Shown: one piece after another, positions 1 to 9,135 of the stretch
Layout: each line of letters opens with the position of its first letter
Numbering within the stretch: position 1 is the first letter of the stretch
Origin: Gammaproteobacteria bacterium
GTDB taxonomy: Bacteria; Pseudomonadota; Gammaproteobacteria; Steroidobacterales; Rariloculaceae
Assembly: GCA_022820625.1 (NCBI GenBank)
Contig: JAJEFE010000110.1
Location: forward strand, 1 to 64,000
Direction of reading: 5' to 3'
Length of the DNA: 64,000 bases
Made by a program: the position numbers and the translations under genes
Notes under the pieces: model-generated
Database searches by the model: none
What the model was told of the DNA's origin: nothing
What the model saw: the letters and a program-made list of their open reading frames with translations, nothing else

Positions 1-44
1 TCCTTGTGAACGTCCAACCCAACATACGCGCTATACTCAACCAT
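1..44 (-). CDS. IS110-family transposase, N-terminal fragment cut by the window edge
   Basis: On the minus strand an ATG at 44 opens a frame reading M-V-E-Y-S-A-Y-V-G-L-D-V-H-K before the window ends. A G-L-D-V-H-K stretch near the N-terminus, with the Asp that starts the DEDD catalytic set, is typical of IS110-family transposases. A strong Shine-Dalgarno sequence (GAGGAGGG at 51-58) sits six bases upstream, which makes this a real start. Only 14 codons are visible, so subgroup and intactness cannot be judged. Positions 45-136 hold the upstream end of the element and the 3' flank of the aminotransferase gene; no terminal repeat was recognised. Confidence 0.7.
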   Translation of the reverse strand, partial: MVEYSAYVGLDVHK

Positions 45-136
45 GGCCTGCCCTCCTCAATGTGGCTCTGTGTCAACGGTCCGACCCCAAACATAACCCA
101 CGATGCTTGAGGTCAGGGCAGGTCAATCCATAATGT

Positions 137-1249
137 CTAGTAGTTCTTGCGCAGGTAGTCCGCGATACGTTCGAGGCCGGGCTCCAGATGGCTGCGCGGC
201 GTGCCGATGCCGATGCGGAAATAGCCGTCGAGTCCGTACACATCGCCCGGGAGCAGCAGTACGCCCTTCTCGTCGCGCAGCCGGTGCACGAGTTCGGTCG
301 AATTCGCTTTGAAGTGATAGCGTACGAACGCCATGCCGCCGGCTTTCGGCGGAGTGAGCGATACCCGTTCGGCATTCGCGTCGATCCAGTCCTGCAACAA
401 CGCCAGGTTCTGCCGCAGGATCGCCTTGCTGCGCTGCAAGATCCTTGAGCGCAACTCCGGTTTCAGCACGCGCTCGGCGACATACTCGCTGATTGCCGAT
501 GTAGTGATGGACGTGTAGTCCTTGCGTTGCCAGGCCGTATAGATGTTCTCCACGGGTCCGGCAAGCCAGCCGATCCTCAGTCCGGGCAAGGCCATGGCCT
601 TCGACAGCCCATTGGTCACTATCGCCTTTTCGTACATGTCCAGAAAACTCTCGCACTCCGGACCGTGCAACTCCGAGCCCTTGTAGACTTCGTCCGCATG
701 CAGATAGATTCCGTGTCTGTCGGCAATTCGAACCAGCTCGCGCATGCCTTCCGGCGGCATGATGGCGCCGGTCGGGTTATTCGGGTGACAGATCGTTATC
801 AGGCGCGTCTTCTCCGAAATTGCCGCTTCCAGGTCGGCGAGCCTTGGCTGCCAATCGGCATCGCCGTCGTGCTGTACGGCGATTGCGTTGACGCCCAGCG
901 CTCGTGCCCACCCCCAGATCTGCAGATAGTTGGGCGTGAACACGACAATCTCGTCGCCGGGATTCAGCAGCAGCATGACCAGCAGGAAATTAGCCTCCGC
1001 GGAACCGTTGGTCACGATGATTTCGTCCGGCGTACGGCTCTCATACAACGCCGCAATGGTCTCTCGCAGCGTAACGGCTCCGTTCGTCCAACCGTAGCCG
1101 AGCTCGAGCGCCTGCACTTCCCTCATTTCGGCGTCGCTCAGCAGATCGTTCAGGGACATCGGATGGACGCCGCTGTCGGACAGATTCAGCTCGACGGTAT
1201 TCTCGTACAGCGACTGAATGCGCTCGAGCGCAAACTCTTCGACTTTCAT
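137..1249 (-). CDS. PLP-dependent aminotransferase, class I/II
   Basis: A fold-type I aminotransferase of about 370 residues. Visible landmarks are the P-N-N-P-T-G motif after the central strand, the A-D-E-V-Y segment that contacts the PLP ring, and the Schiff-base lysine in S-K-A-M-A-L-P-G-L-R-I-G-W. The frame stays open 25 codons further upstream, but the ATG at 1249 is preferred because it overlaps the stop of the preceding minus-strand gene as ATGA, which implies translational coupling. The N-terminus (L-N-L-S-D-S-G-V-H-P) and overall look resemble the branch that contains capreomycidine-synthase-like enzymes; the substrate is unknown. There is no signal peptide, so it acts in the cytoplasm, unlike the exported protein encoded just upstream. 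Confidence 0.9.
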   Translation of the reverse strand: MKVEEFALERIQSLYENTVELNLSDSGVHPMSLNDLLSDAEMREVQALELGYGWTNGAVTLRETIAALYESRTPDEIIVTNGSAEANFLLVMLLLNPGDEIVVFTPNYLQIWGWARALGVNAIAVQHDGDADWQPRLADLEAAISEKTRLITICHPNNPTGAIMPPEGMRELVRIADRHGIYLHADEVYKGSELHGPECESFLDMYEKAIVTNGLSKAMALPGLRIGWLAGPVENIYTAWQRKDYTSITTSAISEYVAERVLKPELRSRILQRSKAILRQNLALLQDWIDANAERVSLTPPKAGGMAFVRYHFKANSTELVHRLRDEKGVLLLPGDVYGLDGYFRIGIGTPRSHLEPGLERIADYLRKNY

Positions 1250-3183
1250 CAATTCTCCGTGTTGCTCAAACTCATGTAGATCATTGTCAGCCATTCCTCG
1301 GCCGAAGTGTGGCCATAACCCCAATCGCGATACTCGTCAGCCACGCCGGCGGGGATGATCGACTCGAGATTCTCGCCCCGCGCCCTTTTCTCGCGAACCA
1401 TTTCGATCGTACTCTGCAACATTCCGAGCAGTCGCTGCAGTTCGGGTTTGTCGCTCAGCGGCCCGTGCCCGGGGATGATCACCGCATCGTCGTCGATCAT
1501 CGGCAGCAGCATGGCGACGTTATCCAGGATGCGCAGTGCGTTACCGCCTGCATCGAGGTCCGCGACGGGATAGCTCGATGTGCCGGAGTTCATCAGGTCG
1601 CCCAGGTGCACGACGTTCGCGCGCTCGAAAAATACGACGACATCGTTATCCGTATGCCCGCCGGGTATCGCCAGCAAGCGAACGACTTCGTCGTTGAAGT
1701 GGATGGTCATCGTCGCATCGAAGGTCAGAACGGGCCAGTGTCCGGGACCCTTCAGCTGCAAACGCTCTCGAGCGATATCGTGAGCGACGATCAGCGCGCC
1801 GCCTGCGGCCGCGAGCCGTGCATTACCGTCGCTGTGATCGTCATGGTGATGCGTGTTTATGATGTAGCGCAGATCGCCAGGGTGCAGTTCCCATAGCGCG
1901 CTCTCGATCGACGGCGTCAATTCCGCGAACTGATCGTCGACGATCAGGATACCGTCCGGGCCGACGAGCGCGGCGATATTGCCGGCGACATCGCCGCTGG
2001 CCTCCAGCATGAATACGTTGCCGGCCGCTTCGTAAGTCTCGATGAAGACGCCGGACAGATCGGGCTTGAAAGGATCCGCCGGTTTCGTTTCCGCGGTGCG
2101 CAGACCGTCTATGGCCAGCCGAAAGCCCATGTGATCGTCACTGGAATTCTGCTCGTCGCCGGTGCGCGCCGCGGCGCGAAGGTTGTGCCCGCCCACCGGC
2201 TGCACTTCGCCGTCATCGCTCACACCCGCCCAGTCCACCCAGGAACCGCCGCGATTGACTCTGTCGATTCGCTGGTCAGGTACGCCGGCAGCGACAGTCG
2301 GGCCAGTGGGATTACGCGTGGGAGCGGTCCCGTAGTATTCGGAATCGTATACGTCGTAGACCCATTCTCCCAGATTGCCCGCCAGATCGAATACGCCGTA
2401 CGGTGACTGACCCAGCGGATAGGCGTCGACCGGCGAGGTCTCCACATAGCCGTCGTCGACGCGGATTTCGGGGCGCCGTGCATAGCGCCCGTACTTTTGT
2501 GCATAGTGGCTGTCCGCGTAGTTGCCGAGCGTCCCATCGGGGGCCGCATTTCCCCAGGGAAAGCGGCGGGCATCGGCGCCTCGCGCCGCTTTCTCCCACT
2601 GGGCTTCGGTCGGCAGCACAGCCGACACGCCAAGCCTCCGGGACAACCAGGCCGCGTAGGTGTTGGCGTCGTTCCAGCTGACCGATCCGACGGGGTGATC
2701 GTCGCCCTGCTCGAAGTACAGGTTGTTCCAGCGGCCATCCATGCGCAGCGCCCACGGATCGCCCGCCGTTTCCGGTGTGTCCATCAGCACGCCGGTCCAT
2801 TGCCAGGAACCCCAGCCCCGCTCGGCATCCGTCAGGTACCCCGTATCCGCAACGAACTCCCGGAATTGGGCGACGGTCACCGGGTACTTGGCGATCCAGT
2901 AGCCGTCCAACAGCACGGTTCGCACCGGCCGTTCGTCATCGAGCCCATGCTCGGACCCCATGGTGAACTCTCCGCCCGGCACATGGACAAAGACCTGCAG
3001 GCTGTCGAAGTGCGCCTCCCAGTGGCCGGTTTCATTGCAGCTCAATTCGTTCGCTGCCTGTGCTACGTCCTGAAATACGGCGTTTGACGGCGGTTCCTGA
3101 CAGGGCTCATTGGCGGCAGCGGCACTCTGCAGGGCAACGGTTGCGCACAGTACGACGCTCGGATATGCGGTTGAGTCTTTCAT
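1249..3183 (-). CDS. Secreted SUMF1/FGE-like domain fused to a metallo-beta-lactamase domain
   Basis: A 644-residue exported protein with two domains. After an N-terminal signal region, residues about 45-370 form a SUMF1/formylglycine-generating-enzyme-like domain (PGGEFTMGSE near the start, RVNRGGSW and a final MGFRLA). The paired cysteines FGE uses to oxidise its substrate are absent: the RGGSW segment is followed by V-D-W-A-G. Residues about 375-640 form a metallo-beta-lactamase fold with the zinc motif T-H-H-H-D-D-H, then G-G-H-T-D-N-D, L-G-D and I-P-G-H-G-P, so the metal site looks complete. The second domain resembles the stand-alone enzyme encoded at 55811. The stop overlaps the aminotransferase start (ATGA). 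The substrate is unknown; probably a periplasmic metallo-hydrolase with a sugar- or peptide-binding SUMF1 module. Confidence 0.85.
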   Translation of the reverse strand: MKDSTAYPSVVLCATVALQSAAAANEPCQEPPSNAVFQDVAQAANELSCNETGHWEAHFDSLQVFVHVPGGEFTMGSEHGLDDERPVRTVLLDGYWIAKYPVTVAQFREFVADTGYLTDAERGWGSWQWTGVLMDTPETAGDPWALRMDGRWNNLYFEQGDDHPVGSVSWNDANTYAAWLSRRLGVSAVLPTEAQWEKAARGADARRFPWGNAAPDGTLGNYADSHYAQKYGRYARRPEIRVDDGYVETSPVDAYPLGQSPYGVFDLAGNLGEWVYDVYDSEYYGTAPTRNPTGPTVAAGVPDQRIDRVNRGGSWVDWAGVSDDGEVQPVGGHNLRAAARTGDEQNSSDDHMGFRLAIDGLRTAETKPADPFKPDLSGVFIETYEAAGNVFMLEASGDVAGNIAALVGPDGILIVDDQFAELTPSIESALWELHPGDLRYIINTHHHDDHSDGNARLAAAGGALIVAHDIARERLQLKGPGHWPVLTFDATMTIHFNDEVVRLLAIPGGHTDNDVVVFFERANVVHLGDLMNSGTSSYPVADLDAGGNALRILDNVAMLLPMIDDDAVIIPGHGPLSDKPELQRLLGMLQSTIEMVREKRARGENLESIIPAGVADEYRDWGYGHTSAEEWLTMIYMSLSNTEN

Positions 3184-3283
3184 TTTTCACCAGTCTCGCT
3201 AAAGTTTGCCGTCGAGCACTAACATATGGTAGCCGACAAATCACGCACCGTTCGAAATACGGTGGGTTGGTCAGCGATTTCGC

Positions 3284-5278
3284 ATGTTCTGGGTGACTGC
3301 ATTGATCGATCGAATAGAGACTGCGCTTCGGCTCTGTGTTGTGACTATAGCCGGCGTCGCCATGCTTGCCTGCAGCTCTGTGCCGTTGCGCACAGACAGC
3401 ACAAATGACAAGGGCTACCGCGAACTGACCTATGGCGACGACTACGTCTTTGTGGAAATCCCCGGGGGCAGCTTCCTCATGGGTTCCACGTCCGGAGAAG
3501 CGAAGGAGTTGCCGGTCCACGAAGTTCTGCTGCGAGACTACTGGATCGGCAAGTATCCGGTGACCGTTTCCCAGTTCGAGCGATTCGTTGCTTCGACCGG
3601 ATACGTCACCGACGCCGAAAAGGGCGAAGGTTGCTGGATAGAATCGGGTGGCAACATCCGCTATGACGTGAGCTGGCGGCGCCCGGGCTTTGACCAGCCT
3701 CCGGACCACCCGGTCGTCTGCGTCAGCTGGAATGATGCAATGGCTTATGCTAACTGGTTCTCGCAAGCCAATCGGGTCAACGCGTCGCTCCCCACCGAAG
3801 CACAATGGGAGAAAGCGGCCCGCGGTACTGATCAGCGATTGTGGCCCTGGGGAAACGACCCTCCTGACGGAAGCCGGGCGAATTTCGCCGACGATAACTA
3901 CCGGCTGCGCTTCGGGCTCGAGCAACGAAACGTCGATATCACGATTGACGATGGCTATCCGCAGACATCGCCGGTGGACGCCTTTCCACGCGGCCAGTCC
4001 CCTTACGGCGTTTTCGACATGGCGGGCAATACGATCGACTGGATATACGACTGGTTCGATGCCTACTACTACTCCACTTCGCCTTCGGAAGACCCGATCG
4101 GGCCGGAGCGCAACCCGGTGCGCCGCAAGTTCGCCATCCCGGGCGGCTGGGGGGACAATCTGCAGCGGTCGATTCGCGGGGGCGCGTGGACCGATGCTTC
4201 AGGCGTGCTGAGCCTGGCCGAGGGTGGCCACAGCATCCGCTCGGACATGCGGGAAAGAACCGATCAGTACAGCAGCGACGACCATCTGAGCTTTCGGCTA
4301 GTCATCGACGATATCGAACGCTACCCGCCTTACAGCCCGGCAACAGCGCCGAACCCGACGATGCCCGCAGCGCGCGCCTCGGTCATGGAGTCGATCGGCG
4401 GCGCCACCGTCGCCGTAGAGTACGATCGACTCGCCGTGAACGGCCGGGAAGGCGGGACTTTCGGTGAGTCGATACCGTACGGTGAGCGCTGGAGTCCCGG
4501 CGACATGGCCGAGACCCGTATGACCACAAGCCATGCGCTCATGATCGATGGTGCGCCGCTTCGGTCCGGCACCTACACACTATTCCTGATTCCGGAAGCC
4601 ATTCCTGCGGGCGGCGGCACGTGGACCGTCATTTTTGCCGATCCGGGCGAAAGCGAATACAACGAAGCCCTGCGCGTCCGCACGCGAGCCCAGCTCGAAG
4701 ACAATTCCAAGCAACATATGGAGTATTTCTTCGATGAAACGGAGGGCGGCGACAGAATTCTCAGGTTCCTCTTCGACTATGTCGAAGTCCACATTCCTTT
4801 CGAGCATCCGGATCGCAATGCCGGGGAAATAGCCGCAGCCTCCGTCATGAACGCGATGGACGAAACGGCGGTCACAGTGACCTATTCCCGCGATGTCGTG
4901 GCGCGCGGCCAAAGGGTCTTCGGGCAGAGGATTCCGTTCGGCAGCACCTGGACCGGCAGCGCCGAACAGCCGCTTTCCATTGACTTCACGGAGAACGTGC
5001 TGTTCAACGGAGAGCCTGTATCCGCCGGCAACTATCTCCTGAGCTTCATACCGCGAGAAGACGCCGACTGGAGCATCGAATTGCGCCGCGGGGACGGTGT
5101 GGACGGGAACCCCGGCGCCGACGTCATTCGACAGGCGTTACCGGTTGAACTCGGCGAATCCGGTCCCCATCGACTGGAATACTACTTCGAGTACGTCAGC
5201 CCCACCGAACGGCAGCTCTTCATGGCATGGGGCGGCGCGAACATTCCGATCGGCATTTCGACTGCGCCGCCCGAGTAG
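3284..5278 (+). CDS. SUMF1-like lipoprotein with two C-terminal DUF2911-like repeats
   Basis: A 664-residue protein divergent from the SUMF1-MBL gene. The N-terminus has a hydrophobic stretch ending in a lipobox-like V-A-M-L-A-C, so it is probably membrane-anchored. Residues about 55-345 are a SUMF1/FGE-like domain (PGGSFLMGST at the start, RSIRGGAW near the end, LSFRLV at the close), again without FGE active-site cysteines. Two consecutive segments, about 365-500 and 510-660, each contain V-x-Y-x-R followed by G-x-x-I-P-[FY]-G and a G-x-Y-x-L-x-x-I/F-P strand, the pattern of DUF2911. The SUMF1 domains of this gene and its divergent neighbour look like ancient duplicates. The start is uncertain because no strong ribosome site precedes the ATG at 3284. 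Confidence 0.8.
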   Translation: MFWVTALIDRIETALRLCVVTIAGVAMLACSSVPLRTDSTNDKGYRELTYGDDYVFVEIPGGSFLMGSTSGEAKELPVHEVLLRDYWIGKYPVTVSQFERFVASTGYVTDAEKGEGCWIESGGNIRYDVSWRRPGFDQPPDHPVVCVSWNDAMAYANWFSQANRVNASLPTEAQWEKAARGTDQRLWPWGNDPPDGSRANFADDNYRLRFGLEQRNVDITIDDGYPQTSPVDAFPRGQSPYGVFDMAGNTIDWIYDWFDAYYYSTSPSEDPIGPERNPVRRKFAIPGGWGDNLQRSIRGGAWTDASGVLSLAEGGHSIRSDMRERTDQYSSDDHLSFRLVIDDIERYPPYSPATAPNPTMPAARASVMESIGGATVAVEYDRLAVNGREGGTFGESIPYGERWSPGDMAETRMTTSHALMIDGAPLRSGTYTLFLIPEAIPAGGGTWTVIFADPGESEYNEALRVRTRAQLEDNSKQHMEYFFDETEGGDRILRFLFDYVEVHIPFEHPDRNAGEIAAASVMNAMDETAVTVTYSRDVVARGQRVFGQRIPFGSTWTGSAEQPLSIDFTENVLFNGEPVSAGNYLLSFIPREDADWSIELRRGDGVDGNPGADVIRQALPVELGESGPHRLEYYFEYVSPTERQLFMAWGGANIPIGISTAPPE

Positions 5279-5292
5279 TACGCCTGCAGCCT

Positions 5293-7314
5293 CTATTCTC
5301 GCTCCGGCAGCCGCCAGTCGACGCCGTTGACGTAGCGCTGCATCCAGCGAACTTCTTCGTCGTAGCGCGCGCGCTGCGCCCACGGATCGAAGTCTTCGTG
5401 ACCGCGTCCCGGGTAGCTGATAAAGCGGGCCGGCGCCTTGCCGATATCGCGTAGGGCAGTGTAGAAGATCAGGCTCTGGTTGTAGCTGCTGTACCAGTCG
5501 TCGTCGCCGTGAATGATCAGCGACGGGGTCGTGACGTTCTGTACGTAGGTAAGCGATGAGACTTCTCTCCAGCCATCGGGATCGTCCCAGTGGGATTCGT
5601 CCATGTACCACTCCGTGAGGTCCCAGTTGAAGCCGGGCCCCATCTCGGACAGCCAGCTCATGACGCCGGCGCCGATGGACGCCGCCTTGAAACGGTCGGT
5701 TTGCGTAATCACCCAACTCCCCAGCACACCGCCCCAGCTCCAGCCCCGGACGGCGAGACGGTCCGGGTCCGCGATGCCCCTGTCGATGACGTAGTCGACG
5801 CCGGCCATCACATCTTCGTATTCGCCGTCGCTGACCTGGCCGATCAAGGCCTGGATGAAGTCGTCTCCATAGCCGCTGCTGCCGCGAATGTTCCCACCGA
5901 GAACCGCATACCCCAGCCCCGCATACAGATGCACGTCGTAATAGAATTCATTGGCGAATTGCTGGTTGGGACCACCGTGAATCATCACCAGCAGCGGTAT
6001 ACGATCCTGACCGTCGTAGTCGCCGGGCACGGACAGTATCCCCTCTATCTCGAGCCCGTCGGCGCTCTCCCAGCGGACGATTTCGGTCCTGGCCAGGGTA
6101 ATGTCTTCTTCAATCCATGGGTTCTCATGGGTCAGGCGCACGATGTCGCTCATGTCCGTGTTCGCCGTGTAGATATCGAGCGGGGTTTCGAAATCGGTGT
6201 ACGAGAAGGCCATGCGGCTCTGGTCGGCGGAGAACGCCAGGACGGTCGTCGTGCCGCTACCCGTCGTCACCGCAGACAACACATCGTCTTCGACGTCGAG
6301 CCGAAACAGGTTGCGGTCCATGCCCTGCTGCTCGCTGAACAACAGACTGCGGCCATCTGCACTCCACGTCAACGAATAGATGTCGCCTGCGCTCTGCGAC
6401 AGCAGCTTCCGATATTGACCGGTGTCGGGATCGATAATCCACAGATAACCCTTCGTCAGCTCGTAATTTTCGTCGTCCGGCGCATAGTAGGCGAGCCGCG
6501 TTCCGTCGGGGGACCACAGTGGCATGGACTCCGGCGCACGATTGTTTGTCAGCCGCGAGATTTCTCCATCCGTCGTATCGACTACGTGCAGCTCCGCCGC
6601 ATGCGGATAGTTCCGCCGGTTATCAGGCCTCGCGACGAACGCCACCCGTGCGCCGTCCGGCGAAACGTCCAGTTCGTCCACGATGAACTCTTCGGAGCTT
6701 ATCTGCGTCGAGGCAGAATCACTGAGGGAGAGCTGCCACAAGTTGCGCCAGCTCGCAGCTATCCGTCCATTCGGTCCCTCATCGACGAAAAACCAGTCCG
6801 CGCCCATTTCATACCGTCGCTGCTCTTCCGGACTGCGCGCATCCTCGGCCGCGAAATAGATCGTGGACTCATCCCCAGTCCAGGCATAGGTGAAGACGTC
6901 GGTCGGGTGGCGGCTCAGTTGAGTGACGGTGCGCGCCTCCGGCGCCAGGGCGAATACCTGGGCAACACCGTCCACGGCGCGCGTGAACGACAGGTAGGTA
7001 CCGCGCGGAGAGTATCGAAAGGCCGATCCGCCTTCGAGCTCCGGCAGAGCAGTGAGGTTACTGCCGTCCGAGTCGATGAAATAGAACGTCGACCTTCGCT
7101 GGTTGCTGGCCCACTCTGCCACCGATTTCGAAAAGAACACCTGCCGTCCGTCCGGCGACATCAAGACCGTCTCCTGGTAACCGTCCGGCGCCAGGTGACT
7201 GTTCCCGCCGACACTGACCATATCGATTATGTCGTCGACCGTCAGTGGGCGTGCCTGAAGACTTGAAGTCGCTGCAAACAAAACCACAAGTGATCCGTAT
7301 AGTAGTTTTTTCAA
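5293..7314 (-). CDS. Exported S9-family (prolyl oligopeptidase / acylaminoacyl-peptidase-like) serine peptidase
   Basis: A 673-residue peptidase with a Sec signal peptide (M-K-K-L-L-Y-G-S then a hydrophobic core ending near S-L-Q-A-R). The N-terminal two-thirds carry the repeated S-P-D-G and S-x-D-G turns of a beta-propeller that gates access; the C-terminal third is an alpha/beta hydrolase. The nucleophile is the serine in G-W-S-W-G-G, the acid lies in H-G-D-D-D-W and the histidine in P-G-R-G-H-E-D, so the triad is intact. The start codon is TTG at 7314, supported by a GGGAG ribosome site and by the signal peptide. It probably cleaves short peptides or blocked amino acids in the periplasm. 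It lies 80 bp downstream of the D-aminoacylase-type gene, likely in the same transcript. Confidence 0.92.
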   Translation of the reverse strand: MKKLLYGSLVVLFAATSSLQARPLTVDDIIDMVSVGGNSHLAPDGYQETVLMSPDGRQVFFSKSVAEWASNQRRSTFYFIDSDGSNLTALPELEGGSAFRYSPRGTYLSFTRAVDGVAQVFALAPEARTVTQLSRHPTDVFTYAWTGDESTIYFAAEDARSPEEQRRYEMGADWFFVDEGPNGRIAASWRNLWQLSLSDSASTQISSEEFIVDELDVSPDGARVAFVARPDNRRNYPHAAELHVVDTTDGEISRLTNNRAPESMPLWSPDGTRLAYYAPDDENYELTKGYLWIIDPDTGQYRKLLSQSAGDIYSLTWSADGRSLLFSEQQGMDRNLFRLDVEDDVLSAVTTGSGTTTVLAFSADQSRMAFSYTDFETPLDIYTANTDMSDIVRLTHENPWIEEDITLARTEIVRWESADGLEIEGILSVPGDYDGQDRIPLLVMIHGGPNQQFANEFYYDVHLYAGLGYAVLGGNIRGSSGYGDDFIQALIGQVSDGEYEDVMAGVDYVIDRGIADPDRLAVRGWSWGGVLGSWVITQTDRFKAASIGAGVMSWLSEMGPGFNWDLTEWYMDESHWDDPDGWREVSSLTYVQNVTTPSLIIHGDDDWYSSYNQSLIFYTALRDIGKAPARFISYPGRGHEDFDPWAQRARYDEEVRWMQRYVNGVDWRLPERE

Positions 7315-7394
7315 TTTCGTTTCTCCCTCACAAGGTGGAGTCGTCCCAGGGGAGAGGTCGCTATCTAATGCTCCATCGATCAGATAATTACGTA

Positions 7395-9122
7395 TCAGGT
7401 TGACGGAGCACCAGCCCCCTTGAGAAGCACTCTTCCCGCCCGAATACCGTTGAACTCGCCGTCACTGACGCTGATCTGCCCGTTTACGATGACGTATTGA
7501 ACACCGGTGGCGTACTGGTGTGCATCGCTGTAAGTCGCGTTGTCCCTGACCGCTTCGGGGTCGAAAACAGCAATATCCGCCTTGTAACCTTCGAGCAACA
7601 GGCCCCTGTCGTTGAGGGAGAGCAATTGTGCGGGCAATGAGGTCATTTTCCGCACCGCCTCCGGCAGCGACAGGATGCCTTCCTCGCGAACGAATTGCCT
7701 CAGCACGATGGCCTGGCTCGCGAACGACCTGGGATGGGCCCTGACCGGGGGCTCGGATTCGCCGGTTGCCGGGGCCGTCTCCCCGTCGCTGCTGATCATG
7801 ACCCATGGCTGGACCAGCGCATGACGCATGTCCTCCGGAGATTGCGACGCGGATGCAAACAGCATGTCGGGTTCGCTCAACACGAGGTCGGCCACGATAT
7901 CGAACCCGTCCAGGCCCTGCTCGTCGACCAGGTCCGCCAGGTTCTCTTCCAGCACGTCGGGATTCTCGACGGCCACCTTGATGCGAAAATCCTGCCAGCC
8001 CCAGCGGGCAACGGCACTGGGATCGTCAGGCCGCTGTTCATAGGTTGACCGGCGCAACCGCTCGCGAAGCTCAGGGTCGCGCAACGCGGCCTGCAGTTCG
8101 GCGTTGAAGCGCTGCCGCAACTCGGGCATTTCCGGTGCCGTACCGCCCGGCTCCCGGAGCTGCTGCGACATGTCATGCAACGGCTGCATGTCCTCGGGTA
8201 TGTCGATCAGCGCGGTGATGTAGTCGATGGGCGCCCCCTGCAGAAACGGGTACTGATCGGCGGAAACTTCCACGCCGCGCGCACGGGCGTTGTTGATCGA
8301 TGCCACGGCAGATCGCATCAGTCCCCAGTTGTCCCGTCCGGTCGCCTTGATGTGCGTGACGTTGACCGGTATGCCGGCGCGCTCGCCAATCGCGATCGTC
8401 TCTTCAACCGCTGCAACAATATTGCTGGCCTCGTCACGGATGTGCGCGGTGTAGATGCCGCCGTAATCCCTGACGACACTGGCCACCTCCACCATCTCTT
8501 CCGTTGTGACGTAGAGGTTGAACCCGTCGTATTCGAGCTGCGCACTGATCCCCCACGCACCTTCGTTCATCGCCCGCCGCACCAGCGATTGCATGTGTTC
8601 CATCTCTGCAGCCGTTGGTGCCCTGAGCTGATCCTCTCCCAGAACCTCGTGGCGGATAACCGTAAACCCGGCAAACGGCACCGCGTTGGTGCCTATGCCG
8701 TTTTCTTCCCACAAGCGTGTCTGCTCGTCGATGGCATAGGAACCGGACCCGTCCGCGCCCGGCCGGACCGTCGTGACGCCCTGCAGCAGGTAGTTCAGAT
8801 TGGCGCTCGTGCTTGCATCTGCAAACCCGTCGTCAACGTGTGTGTGCATGTCGATGAAACCGGGCGCCACGATCAGGCCGCTCGCATCGATCGTCTGCTG
8901 CGCGGCCGCATCCGACAAGTCTCCTACGGCTTCAATCCGGTCACCCCTGATTCCCACATCGGCATGGAACCACGGGTTGCCTGTGCCGTTCACGACCCTT
9001 CCATTGCGAATGACAAGATCCAGCTCCGAACTCTCGTCCACCGGCGCACATGACACCAGCGGGACGAGCAAGGGCACAAGCCGGATCGCAACCCGCATTC
9101 GGGTAATTCGCAGAATTGTCAT
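7395..9122 (-). CDS. N-acyl-D-amino-acid deacylase-type amidohydrolase, lipoprotein
   Basis: A 575-residue amidohydrolase of the D-aminoacylase / N-acyl-D-amino-acid deacylase group. The metal-binding signature G-F-I-D-M-H-T-H-V-D-D follows the N-terminal beta-sandwich strand D-L-V-I-R-N-G-R-V-V, and the downstream barrel carries H-I-K, A-H-I-R-D-E and S-S-D-G-E segments. The N-terminus ends in a lipobox-like V-P-L-V-S-C, so it should be lipid-anchored and face the periplasm. The ATG at 9122 has a strong GAGGAGGGG ribosome site eight bases upstream. Thirteen bases separate it from the upstream S9 peptidase gene, and a second S9 gene follows, so the three form an operon. Together they would release amino acids from acylated or D-containing peptides. 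Confidence 0.88.
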   Translation of the reverse strand: MTILRITRMRVAIRLVPLLVPLVSCAPVDESSELDLVIRNGRVVNGTGNPWFHADVGIRGDRIEAVGDLSDAAAQQTIDASGLIVAPGFIDMHTHVDDGFADASTSANLNYLLQGVTTVRPGADGSGSYAIDEQTRLWEENGIGTNAVPFAGFTVIRHEVLGEDQLRAPTAAEMEHMQSLVRRAMNEGAWGISAQLEYDGFNLYVTTEEMVEVASVVRDYGGIYTAHIRDEASNIVAAVEETIAIGERAGIPVNVTHIKATGRDNWGLMRSAVASINNARARGVEVSADQYPFLQGAPIDYITALIDIPEDMQPLHDMSQQLREPGGTAPEMPELRQRFNAELQAALRDPELRERLRRSTYEQRPDDPSAVARWGWQDFRIKVAVENPDVLEENLADLVDEQGLDGFDIVADLVLSEPDMLFASASQSPEDMRHALVQPWVMISSDGETAPATGESEPPVRAHPRSFASQAIVLRQFVREEGILSLPEAVRKMTSLPAQLLSLNDRGLLLEGYKADIAVFDPEAVRDNATYSDAHQYATGVQYVIVNGQISVSDGEFNGIRAGRVLLKGAGAPST

Positions 9123-9135
9123 CGATATCCCCTCC

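Noticed and set aside
5590-7266. A 558-codon plus-strand frame opposite the S9 peptidase
   Set aside because: Antisense shadow; composition is arginine/valine-rich and no motif is recognisable.
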